Shown here in pieces: positions 17,885 to 26,676 of a DNA stretch of 32,785 nucleotides. The position numbers were made by a program, and so were the translations under genes. The stretch is from an uncultured Oscillospiraceae bacterium (GTDB lineage: Bacteria > Bacillota > Clostridia > Oscillospirales > Oscillospiraceae). The notes beneath the pieces were generated by a model. That model had not been told where the DNA came from. It saw nothing but the letters and a program-made list of their open reading frames with translations, and did not search any database. Where the stretch lies: NCBI GenBank assembly GCA_947600025.1, contig CANQFY010000015.1, positions 1-32,785 of the forward strand. Reading direction: 5' to 3'. Positions within the stretch are counted from its first letter, which is position 1. Each line of letters starts with the position of its first letter.

Positions 17885-19661
17885 TGGCGTATTCTCCTCC
17901 TTCCTCCTCCAGCCGCTGCAGATCCACCATTTTCCGGTAGGAATCGCACTGGGCGTAGAGCTGGGCGTGGGTCCCCACGGCCACCAGATTGCCCTCGTCC
18001 AGGAACAGGATCTGATCCATTCCCTCGATGGTGGAGATCCGGTGGGCAATGAGGATGGTGGTCTTGCCCGCCCGGGTAGTGCGGAGGTTTTCCAGAATGG
18101 TCTTTTCAGTACTGGTGTCCACCGCGGAGACCGAGTCGTCCAGAATCAGGATGGGGGCCTGGCGCATCAGCGCCCGGGCGATGGAGATCCGCTGCTTCTG
18201 CCCACCGGAGACGGTGACGCCCCGCTCCCCCAGGACCGTTTCGTAGCCATTGGCAAACTCCCGGATGTTGTCGTCCACGTCGGCCATTTTGGCGGCGTTC
18301 TCGATCTCAGACTCCTGGGCCTGGTCCACGCCGAAGGCAATGTTGTTGGCAATGGTATCGGAAAACAGGAAGTTGTCCTGGGGCACATAGGCGCAGCCAT
18401 CCCGCACCTGGCGGATGGGCACGGTGTTCACGTCCCGGCCGTCGATGAAGATGGTGCCGTCCGGCACATTGTAGGTCCGCAGGATCAGGTCCACCAGGGT
18501 GGTCTTCCCCGCCCCGGTGCGGCCCACCAGACCCACATTTTGACCGGGCTGAATGGTAAAGGTCACGTCCTTCAGCACATCGTACTCCCCATCGGGATAG
18601 CGGAAGGTCAGGTGCTTAAACTCAATGCCGCCCTTCACGGGGCCCAGGTCGGTGACGTCTTCCCGGTCCACCACGTCCTGCTTGGTGTCCAGCAGCTCGC
18701 TGATCCGGTTCAGGGAGGCCCGGCCCCGGCTGGTCATGTCGATGAGCTCGGACACGGCCATGATGGGCCAGACCACGGAGTTAAAGTAGCCGATGTACTC
18801 CACCAGCTGGCCGGCGTTGAAGCTGCCCTTATACACCAGGTAGCCGCCGTAGCCCAGGATCACGCAGATCACGCTCTCCACAAAGAGCGTCACCAGGATT
18901 CTCAGCATCACGGAGACCCGTGTATAATCCACATTGGCGTCCTCGTTCTCCTTGTTCAGCTTTTTGAAGGCCATCAGCTCCTTGGCCTCCTTGACGAAGG
19001 CCTTGATGACGGCAATGCCGGAAAAGCTCTCCTGGGAGAAATCGGACAGGGCGGAAAAGGCTTCCTGGCGCTTTTTCCACTTGGTGGTCATGTACCGGCC
19101 GATCAGCGTGGCGCTGGCCAGCAGCAGCAGCATGGGGATCAGGGAGAGGAAGGTCAGCAGCGGGTCCATCATCAGCATTTTGCCGATGGACATGATGCCC
19201 AGAAACAGGGCGTCAAAAAACATCATAAAGCCGGAGCCGTAGCAGTCCTGCACCGTCTCCAGATCGTTGGTGAACAGGCTCATCAGGTTGCCCACCTTGT
19301 TGACCTGGTAATACTGGCAGGACAGGTCCTTGGCGTGGCCGAACATCTCGTTGCGCAGGTCCGCCTCCACCTTGATGGCGGAGCCGAAAATGCACACCCG
19401 CCAGGTAAACCGCCCCACCACCAGGGAGAGAATCACGCCCACCAGAGGCATGCACACCCGATCCAGCAGAAAGTCGATGTCGAAGGGCATCATGGTGCCG
19501 TTGACTTCCACCTGGCCCTCGTTCATGCCGTTGATGACCATGCGGTACATCTCTGGAATGATCAGCTGGAAATAGTCCACCAGCCACAGCGCCGTTAGGC
19601 CAACCAGGAGCCAGAGTGCATATTTTAAGTAATAGCGGTTGATATGCTTGCCAAAAATCAT
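17877..19661 (-). CDS. ABC exporter subunit, ATP-binding/permease (degenerate Walker B half)
   Basis: 594 aa. Walker A VGRTGAGKTT, signature VSGGQKQRISIAR, Walker B ILILDDSVSAVD (Asp instead of Glu). Stop overlaps the downstream partner start. Confidence 0.95.
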   Translation of the reverse strand: MIFGKHINRYYLKYALWLLVGLTALWLVDYFQLIIPEMYRMVINGMNEGQVEVNGTMMPFDIDFLLDRVCMPLVGVILSLVVGRFTWRVCIFGSAIKVEADLRNEMFGHAKDLSCQYYQVNKVGNLMSLFTNDLETVQDCYGSGFMMFFDALFLGIMSIGKMLMMDPLLTFLSLIPMLLLLASATLIGRYMTTKWKKRQEAFSALSDFSQESFSGIAVIKAFVKEAKELMAFKKLNKENEDANVDYTRVSVMLRILVTLFVESVICVILGYGGYLVYKGSFNAGQLVEYIGYFNSVVWPIMAVSELIDMTSRGRASLNRISELLDTKQDVVDREDVTDLGPVKGGIEFKHLTFRYPDGEYDVLKDVTFTIQPGQNVGLVGRTGAGKTTLVDLILRTYNVPDGTIFIDGRDVNTVPIRQVRDGCAYVPQDNFLFSDTIANNIAFGVDQAQESEIENAAKMADVDDNIREFANGYETVLGERGVTVSGGQKQRISIARALMRQAPILILDDSVSAVDTSTEKTILENLRTTRAGKTTILIAHRISTIEGMDQILFLDEGNLVAVGTHAQLYAQCDSYRKMVDLQRLEEEGGEYANA

Positions 19662-19721
19662 ACTCCGCCCTCCTTCTGAAAATTAGTGGTAATCGCAACT
19701 ATCCCATTTGCAACTTTTTGC

Positions 19722-19750
19722 ATTTTAGCACATAATGGGGAAAAAGGCAA
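19722..19750 (-). promoter_or_regulatory. Promoter of the ABC exporter operon
   Basis: Minus strand TTGCCT N17 TAAAAT. Direct GCAACT repeats lie at 19695-19700 and 19710-19715. Confidence 0.6.
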
Positions 19751-19848
19751 TAGCCTTTTTATCTGAAAAGTGGGTACGGAACAACTCTAATTTTGTCTCT
19801 TCTAACTGCCGCCACCCGGACATATTCTGAAGAACGGGAGGTGGTCGC

Positions 19849-21333
19849 ATGAGCCGCAGAATGCCGATTTTTTACAGCGCTCTGGCGCTGACCGGGGTAA
19901 ATCTGCTGCTTCGGATGGTGTCCACCTCGTTCCAGGTCTACCTCTCCGGGCAGATCGGCGCGGCGGGGATCGGACTGCTGCAGCTGGTGCTGTCCGTGGG
20001 GATGATGGCCACCACCGCCGGCATGGCGGGGGTGCGCACCGCCGCCATGTATCTCACCGCCGGGGAGCTGGGCCGGAAAAAGCCGGAAAACGTCACCTGG
20101 GTGCTGCGGGGGTGCTTTTTCTATGCCCTGTGCTGCGGAGGAGCGGCGAGCCTGGGCCTTTTCTTTGCCGCGCCGGCGCTTGCAAGCCGGTGGATCGGGG
20201 ACCCGGCGGCCCTGGGCGCCCTGCGGCTGTACGCCAGCTTCCTGCCGGTGATCTGCCTGTGCGGGTGCCTGACGGGATACTTTACCGCCGCCAACCGGAT
20301 CGCCTCCCTGGCGGCGGTGGAGGTGGCGGAGCAGCTCTGCTCCATGGCCGTGACCATGACCGCCCTGACCCTCTGGGCCAGAGGGGACCCGGGGCTCTCC
20401 TGCCAAGCGGTGGTGCTGGGCAGCGGCGCCGGGTCCGTGCTGACCTTCCTGGCGCTGCTGATCCTGCGGCTCCGGGAGGGCCGCCGTCCGGGAGCGCCGA
20501 TCAGAGTGGCAAGGCCCCTGCTGCGAACGGCGGTGCCCCTGGCCCTGGCGGATGATCTGAAATCCGGCATCTCCACTGCGGAAAACCTGATGGTCCCCAA
20601 ACGGCTGGCCCTCTATCCCGGGGAGGCGTCCCCGCTGGCGGCCTTCGGCATGGTCAGCGGCATGGTATTCCCTGTGCTTATGTTCCCGGCGGCGATCCTG
20701 TTCGGCCTGGCGGAGCTGCTGCTGCCGGAGCTGGCCCGGTGCGCGGCGGCGGACAGCCGGCGCAGGATCCGGTATCTGGTGGGCCGGAGTCTTCGGGCCG
20801 CCATGCTCTACGGCTCCTTTTTCGCCGGGGTATTGTTCCTGCTGGCCCCCGAGCTGTGCCAGGCCCTCTACGGCAGCGCCCAGGCGGGGCAATATCTGCG
20901 GTGGTTCGCGCCCCTGGGGCCCATGCTCTACTGCGACGCCATCACCGACGCCATGACCAAGGGCCTGGGCCAGCAGCGCGCCTGCGTGCGCTACAACATC
21001 CTCACCAATTCCATGGATGTGGCGCTGCTGTTCCTGCTGCTGCCGAAATACGGCATGGCCGGCTACTTTTTCAGCTTTCTAATCACCCATCTTCTGAATT
21101 TTATCCTCAGTCTCCGGCTGCTGCTGAAAATCAGCCGGTGCCGGATCGCCTTTCACATTCCCGCCTTTACCGCCGCCGCCACGGCTCTGGCCGTCTTGGC
21201 AGGGACCCGGGTGGCAACCCCGGCGCTGCGGCTGCTGGCCTATCTGGCGGTCTGGGGCAGCTGCCTGGTCCTCTTTGGGGTGGTAAGCCGGGAGGACGCG
21301 GCTTGGCTCCGGGGCCTGGTGAAGGGCATATAA
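19849..21333 (+). CDS. Polysaccharide biosynthesis/oligosaccharide flippase family protein (SpoVB-like)
   Basis: 494 aa, about 12-14 TM segments. MSRRMPIFYSALALTGVNLLLRMVSTSFQVYLSGQIGAAGIGLLQLVLSV resembles SpoVB/MVF family proteins. Confidence 0.85.
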   Translation: MSRRMPIFYSALALTGVNLLLRMVSTSFQVYLSGQIGAAGIGLLQLVLSVGMMATTAGMAGVRTAAMYLTAGELGRKKPENVTWVLRGCFFYALCCGGAASLGLFFAAPALASRWIGDPAALGALRLYASFLPVICLCGCLTGYFTAANRIASLAAVEVAEQLCSMAVTMTALTLWARGDPGLSCQAVVLGSGAGSVLTFLALLILRLREGRRPGAPIRVARPLLRTAVPLALADDLKSGISTAENLMVPKRLALYPGEASPLAAFGMVSGMVFPVLMFPAAILFGLAELLLPELARCAAADSRRRIRYLVGRSLRAAMLYGSFFAGVLFLLAPELCQALYGSAQAGQYLRWFAPLGPMLYCDAITDAMTKGLGQQRACVRYNILTNSMDVALLFLLLPKYGMAGYFFSFLITHLLNFILSLRLLLKISRCRIAFHIPAFTAAATALAVLAGTRVATPALRLLAYLAVWGSCLVLFGVVSREDAAWLRGLVKGI

Positions 21334-21394
21334 AACGCCCGCGCTTGGGGCGGGCAAATGTCGTAAAAAAACGATAAACCGTCTGTACGGACAG

Positions 21395-21423
21395 TTGATT
21401 TCTTCACATTTAGGTGGTACAAT
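21395..21423 (+). promoter_or_regulatory. Promoter of the small BamE-like protein gene
   Basis: TTGATT N17 TACAAT. Confidence 0.7.
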
Positions 21424-21479
21424 GGTATATATCGAGTGGGCGGCTGTTCGATAAATCTCAGCATGTGGAGGCGCGGAAA

Positions 21480-21887
21480 ATGATCGGTGAAAAAGAGATA
21501 CGAAAAGCAAAGCGCGTCAATTATATCGCTTTCGGCATTGCGATCGTTGTGATCCTCGGGATCATCATTGCAGGCGCGATCGCAAGTAACGCAATTACTG
21601 TTTATGACCGGAATCACACATTCAGCACGTCCAAATGGCTGGACGATCCGGGAAAACGCACGGCAATCGTCGATGATCTGCTCAAAAAGCACGAACTTGT
21701 TGGAATGACCGAGGAAGAGGTCATCGCGCTGTTGGGGGAGAACAATAACGACTACGGAGCATTTAATGCTGAAGGCCGTTATGTGTACTACTTGGGGCTG
21801 GATCAGGGGTTTCCCATCGACTGCCAATGGCTGATTCTTGATTTTACAGACGGCATTGTTTCCGATTCCTTTGTCACAACAGATTGA
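21480..21887 (+). CDS. Small single-pass membrane protein with BamE/SmpA-like C-terminal domain
   Basis: 136 codons, RBS GGAGG. One TM helix, then LVGMTEEEVIALLGE...YVYYLGLDQ...CQWLILDFTDGIVSDSF, a SmpA/OmlA-like pattern. Confidence 0.6.
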   Translation: MIGEKEIRKAKRVNYIAFGIAIVVILGIIIAGAIASNAITVYDRNHTFSTSKWLDDPGKRTAIVDDLLKKHELVGMTEEEVIALLGENNNDYGAFNAEGRYVYYLGLDQGFPIDCQWLILDFTDGIVSDSFVTTD

Positions 21888-21918
21888 GCAATTAATTCCC
21901 ATTGCATATCGAAAGATT

Positions 21919-21960
21919 GACCGCCCGCGCGCCGGGGAGCCGGCACGCGGGCGGTCTTTT
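21919..21960. terminator. Strong terminator hairpin between convergent genes
   Basis: GACCGCCCGCG...CGCGGGCGGTC followed by TTTT on the plus strand. Confidence 0.85.
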
Positions 21961-21994
21961 GCTGTTTTACGATAGCTGCCCCCGGGGCGGCGCT

Positions 21995-22564
21995 TTATGC
22001 CAGGGGGTCGTAGGACTGGATATCCACGCAGGTTTTGCCGTCGAAGGTGAAGCGCATGACCCAAGGCTTATGGACCTTGACGATCAGAAATTGGTCATAG
22101 CCGAAGCTCGGGTCATAATAATTATATATTGTACACATGGCGGTGCCGTGGCTGCCGATAAGGATATTCTTCCCCGGATATTGGTCCAAAACCCGGTCGA
22201 TGGCCGCCACGTTCCGGGCTTGGACCTCCCGGAGGCACTCCCCGCCGGGAAGGCGATAGTCAAAGTCCATCCACTGATTGTGGGAGTATGTGGTGAAGTC
22301 CATCTGGAGCCATCCGTCGGTGACCTTCCGCTCCCGGAAGTCCGGGACAAGCCCGATAGGCAGGCCCTTTTTCTCGGCAAATTCCGCCACCGTGTCCACC
22401 GCCCGCTTATAGGGGCTGGACAGCACCAGATCGATGGATTTGTCCTCAAAAAACGCCGTCACCTTGGGCCGGTCGGCCAGGCCCTTGGCCGTCAGCTCCC
22501 GGTTCATATCGTCCAGGTTGTGGTAATTGGGCTGGCAGTGGCGGACAAAATAAAGCGTTGTCAT
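21995..22564 (-). CDS. Histidine phosphatase family protein (phosphoglycerate-mutase-like)
   Basis: MTTLYFVRHCQPNYHN (RHG-type motif), LVLSSPYKRAVDTVAEFAE, and ILIGSHGTAMCTI. Confidence 0.92.
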   Translation of the reverse strand: MTTLYFVRHCQPNYHNLDDMNRELTAKGLADRPKVTAFFEDKSIDLVLSSPYKRAVDTVAEFAEKKGLPIGLVPDFRERKVTDGWLQMDFTTYSHNQWMDFDYRLPGGECLREVQARNVAAIDRVLDQYPGKNILIGSHGTAMCTIYNYYDPSFGYDQFLIVKVHKPWVMRFTFDGKTCVDIQSYDPLA

Positions 22565-22580
22565 GAAAAATCTCCTTATT

Positions 22581-22608
22581 ATGGCCCCCGCCGGGCGGCG
22601 GGGGCCAT
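22581..22608 (-). other. Very stable intercistronic hairpin adjacent to the RBS of the histidine phosphatase gene
   Basis: 12-bp perfect stem ATGGCCCCCGCC/GGCGGGGGCCAT with 4-nt loop; minus strand continues AATAAGGAGATTTTTCATG. Confidence 0.8.
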
Positions 22609-22631
22609 GGTTGCGGTTGAAAACGCGGGGG

Positions 22632-23642
22632 TTAACGGGTACTCTTGTCGTAGGGGACGCCCTCGGCCTTGGGGGCGCGGGACTTCTTGGAGGTGAAGGC
22701 CAGGACCACCAGGGTGATGATGAAGGGCAGCATCCGATAGATATTGGGGTTGATGCCGATGTCCCGGAGGAGGTACACCCCGTCGCCATTGATGTCGATG
22801 GTGGAATAGGCGGCGGCGATACACTTGCAGAAGCCGAAGAGGAAGGCCGCCAGGGCGGTGTTCAGGGGCTTCCAGTTGCCGAAGATCATCACGGCCAACG
22901 CCAGGAAGCCGAAGCCGGCCACATCGCCGTTGGACGAGCAGTTGGCGGTGGTCAGGGCGAAGGCAAAGCCGCCGATGCCCGCCAGGGCGCCGGAAATGGT
23001 GACGCCGGCATAGCGCATGACGTAGACGTTGATGCCCAGGGAATCCGCCGCCTGGGGATTTTCGCCGCAGGCCCGGAGCCGAAGGCCGAACTTGGTCTTA
23101 TACAGGATGATGGACAGCACCACATACAGCACGATGCAGATGTAGGTGGTCAGGTAGAATTTGTCCAGGAAGGTGCCGCCCAGGACGCCCAGCTCCGCCC
23201 CCCGATCAAAGCCCAGATCGGTCTTCTTGATCATGAACCAGGAGGCGGCGTCGCCGGTGAACATGCCCAGCACATTCTGGCTGGTGAGGATGTTGATGAA
23301 GAACAGCGTCAGGGCCGGGGCCAGCAGGTTCAGCGCGGTACCGCCAATAGTCTGATCCGCCCGGAGGTTGATGGCCGCGAAGGACAGCAGCAGGGAGAAC
23401 ACCGCGCCCATCAGGGCCGCGGCTCCCAGGGCCAGGAGCATGACCAGCTGGCCGCTGTCCTTGGTAAAGATCCCCGCCTCCTGGAGCAGATAGACCGTCA
23501 GCACGCCCACAAAAGCGCCCATGATCATAATGCCTTCCAGTGCCAGGTTAATGACGCCGCTGCGCTCCGCGAAGATGCCCGCCAGAGCCACAATGAGCAG
23601 CGGAATGGTGTAGATCAAAGTCTGCTGCAATAAGAATGTCAT
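22632..23642 (-). CDS. ABC transporter permease, BMP/nucleoside-type family (YufQ/NupC-like)
   Basis: 337 codons from [44 protein letters not shown], conserved in this permease family. Confidence 0.92.
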   Translation of the reverse strand: MTFLLQQTLIYTIPLLIVALAGIFAERSGVINLALEGIMIMGAFVGVLTVYLLQEAGIFTKDSGQLVMLLALGAAALMGAVFSLLLSFAAINLRADQTIGGTALNLLAPALTLFFINILTSQNVLGMFTGDAASWFMIKKTDLGFDRGAELGVLGGTFLDKFYLTTYICIVLYVVLSIILYKTKFGLRLRACGENPQAADSLGINVYVMRYAGVTISGALAGIGGFAFALTTANCSSNGDVAGFGFLALAVMIFGNWKPLNTALAAFLFGFCKCIAAAYSTIDINGDGVYLLRDIGINPNIYRMLPFIITLVVLAFTSKKSRAPKAEGVPYDKSTR

Positions 23643-24865
23643 TTTCCATTCTCCTTTCCGGTCTTCTCCCCGGCGGCAGCGGGAGCGGGGGCGGATTCCG
23701 TGGTCTTTTTCTTGCCCCGGCTGCTCAGCCACATTTTAATAATCAGGCTGAAGGAGCTGAGGTAGACGATGGCCGCGATAATGATGTCCGTGATGTACTC
23801 GTTGAAGGCCGTCAGGTTTTTCAGCTGGGTACCGCAAATGTTCAGCAGGGACATGAAGATGGCGGTGAAGATTACGCCGATGGGACTGTTTGCCGCCAGC
23901 AGGGCCACGGGAATACCGTTGAAGCCCACCGCCGGCAGGGACTGATAGGTGGACCAGAAGAACTCGGTGTTGCCGGAGAGCCAGTACAGCGCCGCGCCGG
24001 CGCCGGCCATGGAGCCGGCGATGGCCATGGACAGCACGATGTTCCGCTTATCGTTGATGCCGGCATACCGGGCGGCGTGGCGGTTGCTGCCGCAGGCCTT
24101 GAGCTCATAGCCCAGGGTAGTCTTATTCATCAGGATGTAGACGCCGATGGCGATGAGGATGGCCACCAGGATGCCGGCGTTGACCTGGGACTGGGGCAGC
24201 AGCTTGTCCAGACCCAGCTTGGCGGTGGCCACGCCGTTGGCCGCGGTGGGTTTGATGTAGCCCACCTTGCCCGCCTCGGCGCCGTTTTTCAGGTCGCTGA
24301 TATCAAAGAGGAAGGTGACCAGGTTCGCGGCGATCCAGTTGGTCATAATGCAGGCCAAAACCTCGTTGATGTTCCGGGTCGCCTTCAGGAAGCCGGGGAT
24401 CGCGCCCCAGATGGCGCCCGCCAGCATGCCAGCCAGCAGCGCCAGGGTCCAGACGATCCAGGAGGGGACCACGCTGGTGGGAATGGAGAGGGCCACGGTC
24501 AGGGAGGCCCAAGTGCCCATCAGGTACTGCCCCGGGGCGCCGATGTTGAACAGGCCCGTCTTGTTGGCAACCGCCACGGAAAGGCCCGTCATCAGCAGGG
24601 GGATGGCCCGGAAGAGCATATTGCCGATGCTGGTGGGGTTAAAGCCGAAGGACAGTTCGCCGGCGGCGTCCCGGCCGGTGCTGAACAGGCCCAGGAACAC
24701 CAGCGACACGCCTTCCAGTCCGCCCTTGGGGGAGATGCTCTCACTGGAGAAGGCCACGATCAGCACCAAAATGGAGCCGAAGACCAGGCCGATCAGAATA
24801 GAAAGGATGGAGGAAAGCACCGTCTTGGCGCCCTCCCGCTGGAGCAGAGGGGATTTTTGTTTCAT
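23639..24865 (-). CDS. ABC transporter permease, BMP/nucleoside-type family (YufP-like)
   Basis: 408 aa. [19 protein letters not shown] and [17 protein letters not shown] motifs; overlaps the next gene by ATGA. Confidence 0.92.
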   Translation of the reverse strand: MKQKSPLLQREGAKTVLSSILSILIGLVFGSILVLIVAFSSESISPKGGLEGVSLVFLGLFSTGRDAAGELSFGFNPTSIGNMLFRAIPLLMTGLSVAVANKTGLFNIGAPGQYLMGTWASLTVALSIPTSVVPSWIVWTLALLAGMLAGAIWGAIPGFLKATRNINEVLACIMTNWIAANLVTFLFDISDLKNGAEAGKVGYIKPTAANGVATAKLGLDKLLPQSQVNAGILVAILIAIGVYILMNKTTLGYELKACGSNRHAARYAGINDKRNIVLSMAIAGSMAGAGAALYWLSGNTEFFWSTYQSLPAVGFNGIPVALLAANSPIGVIFTAIFMSLLNICGTQLKNLTAFNEYITDIIIAAIVYLSSFSLIIKMWLSSRGKKKTTESAPAPAAAGEKTGKENGK

Positions 24866-24879
24866 TTTTCGCCGCCTCC

Positions 24880-26406
24880 TTACTTATCCCGCTTGGCGCC
24901 GGCCATATACAGGCCCAGCTCCGCCACGGTGGTCTTCTTGGGGTCCAACTCGCCCACGATCTCGCCCTCGTACATCACCAGGATCCGGTCGGACAGGTTC
25001 ATGACCTCGTCTAGCTCCAGGCTCACCAGGAGCACCGCCTTTCCGGCGTCCCGCTGGGCCACCAGTTGGGCGTGGATGTACTCGATGGCGCCCACGTCCA
25101 GGCCCCGGGTGGGCTGGACCGCGATGATCAGGGGATTCTCCCGGTCGATCTCCCGGCCGATGATGGCCTTCTGCTGGTTGCCGCCGGACATGCTCCGGGC
25201 AATGGTGACGGGCCCCTGGCCGGAGCGGACGTCGTACTGATCGATGATTTTTTCCGCGTAGGAGCGGACCGCGTCCCGCTTGATAAAGCCCATGGTCTGG
25301 AACCGGTCCTGCCGGAAGGTCTGGAGCACCAGGTTGTTTTCCAGGGTGTCGTCCAGCACCAGGCCGTGCTTGTGCCGGTCCTCGGGAATGTGGCTCATGC
25401 CGGCGTCGCTGCGGCGGCGGATGGTGGACTTGGAAATATCCACGCCGCAGAGAGTGACTTTCCCGGCGCTGGCCTTTTCCAGGCCCGTGATGCCGTAAAC
25501 CAGCTCGCTCTGGCCGTTGCCGTCAATGCCCGCGATGCACAGGATCTCCCCGGCGTGGGCCTGGAAGGAGACGCCCTTGACGGCGTTGTTCTTATGGACC
25601 TTGGAGGGAACCACTAGGCCCTGCACATCCAGAATGGTCTGGCCAGGATGGGCCTCTCCTTTCTGGACCTGGAGCTGCACCGGGCGGCCCACCATCATGT
25701 TGGACAGCTCCTGCTTGTTGGTGTCCTTGGTGTTCACGGTGCCCACATAGCGGCCCTTCCGCAGCACCGTCACCCGGTCGGACACGGCCATGATCTCGTT
25801 GAGCTTGTGGGTGATGAAGAGGATGGACTTGCCCTCCTTGGCGAAGCCCCGCATGATCTCCATCAGCTCGTCAATCTCCTGGGGGGTCAGCACGGCGGTG
25901 GGCTCGTCAAAGATGAGGATCTCGTTGTCCCGATAGAGCATCTTCAAAATCTCGGTGCGCTGCTGCATCCCCACGGAGATGTCCTCCACCTTGGCGTCCA
26001 GGTCCACGTTCAGGCCGTACTTTTGGGACAGGGCCTCCACCTTGGCCCGGGCGGCCTTCTTCTGAAGAAAGCCCAGCTTGGTATCCTCGGCGCCCAGGAT
26101 GATATTGTCCAGCACCGTGAATACCTCCACCAGCTTGAAGTGCTGATGGACCATGCCGATCTTCAGCGCGGTGGCGTCGTTGGGGTTGTTGATCTTGACC
26201 ACTTCGCCGTTTTTCTTGATGACGCCCTTTTCCGGCTGGTAAAGACCGAACAGGACGCTCATCAGGGTGGATTTCCCCGCGCCGTTTTCCCCCAGCAGCG
26301 CATGGATCTCCCCCCGGCGGAGCTGGAGGGTGATATCGTCGTTGGCGACGATACCGGGAAACTCTTTTCTGATGTTGAGCATTTCGATGATGTATTCCGA
26401 TTCCAT
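24880..26406 (-). CDS. ABC transporter ATP-binding protein, BMP/nucleoside-type family (YufO-like, duplicated ATPase)
   Basis: 508 aa. Walker [51 protein letters not shown]; second half [16 protein letters not shown] and [14 protein letters not shown]. Confidence 0.95.
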   Translation of the reverse strand: MESEYIIEMLNIRKEFPGIVANDDITLQLRRGEIHALLGENGAGKSTLMSVLFGLYQPEKGVIKKNGEVVKINNPNDATALKIGMVHQHFKLVEVFTVLDNIILGAEDTKLGFLQKKAARAKVEALSQKYGLNVDLDAKVEDISVGMQQRTEILKMLYRDNEILIFDEPTAVLTPQEIDELMEIMRGFAKEGKSILFITHKLNEIMAVSDRVTVLRKGRYVGTVNTKDTNKQELSNMMVGRPVQLQVQKGEAHPGQTILDVQGLVVPSKVHKNNAVKGVSFQAHAGEILCIAGIDGNGQSELVYGITGLEKASAGKVTLCGVDISKSTIRRRSDAGMSHIPEDRHKHGLVLDDTLENNLVLQTFRQDRFQTMGFIKRDAVRSYAEKIIDQYDVRSGQGPVTIARSMSGGNQQKAIIGREIDRENPLIIAVQPTRGLDVGAIEYIHAQLVAQRDAGKAVLLVSLELDEVMNLSDRILVMYEGEIVGELDPKKTTVAELGLYMAGAKRDK

Positions 26407-26452
26407 CGAAGAAGCCCTCCCTTCCTCTTATTGATTGCAAATGGCTGTCCTT

Positions 26453-26481
26453 ATTATACAGCACCATCTGGGGAAAAGCAA
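26453..26481 (-). promoter_or_regulatory. Promoter of the BMP-type ABC transporter operon
   Basis: Minus strand TTGCTT N17 TATAAT. Confidence 0.75.
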
Positions 26482-26621
26482 GACAAAATAACAAAAATTC
26501 CTACACTTTTCAACGAAAAATATAGCAAAATCTCCAATCTTCTTTCCCGCTCCAACCCGGTTCCTCCGCAGGTTGAACAAATTCTTCCAAAAATCGAAGG
26601 GACGGATCATGACATTTAAAA

Positions 26622-26655
26622 ATTCGGCCGGAAAGCAAACGCTTTCCAGCCGAAT
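26622..26655 (-). terminator. Terminator of the tldD-pmbA operon
   Basis: ATTCGGC-C-GGAAAGC/GCTTTCC-A-GCCGAAT stem; minus strand followed by TTTTT. Confidence 0.8.
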
Positions 26656-26676
26656 CGAATTAAAACAGGAAGGAGC

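Noticed and set aside
15929-18052. 707-aa plus-strand ORF (and 584-aa ORF 17844-19598) opposite the ABC exporter
   Set aside because: Antisense to genes with full Walker A/B and signature motifs; composition (His, Gln, Asp, Val-rich) is a frame artefact.
19741-19760. Hairpin as a simple terminator
   Set aside because: It lies between divergent genes and overlaps a predicted -35, so a conventional terminator role is doubtful.
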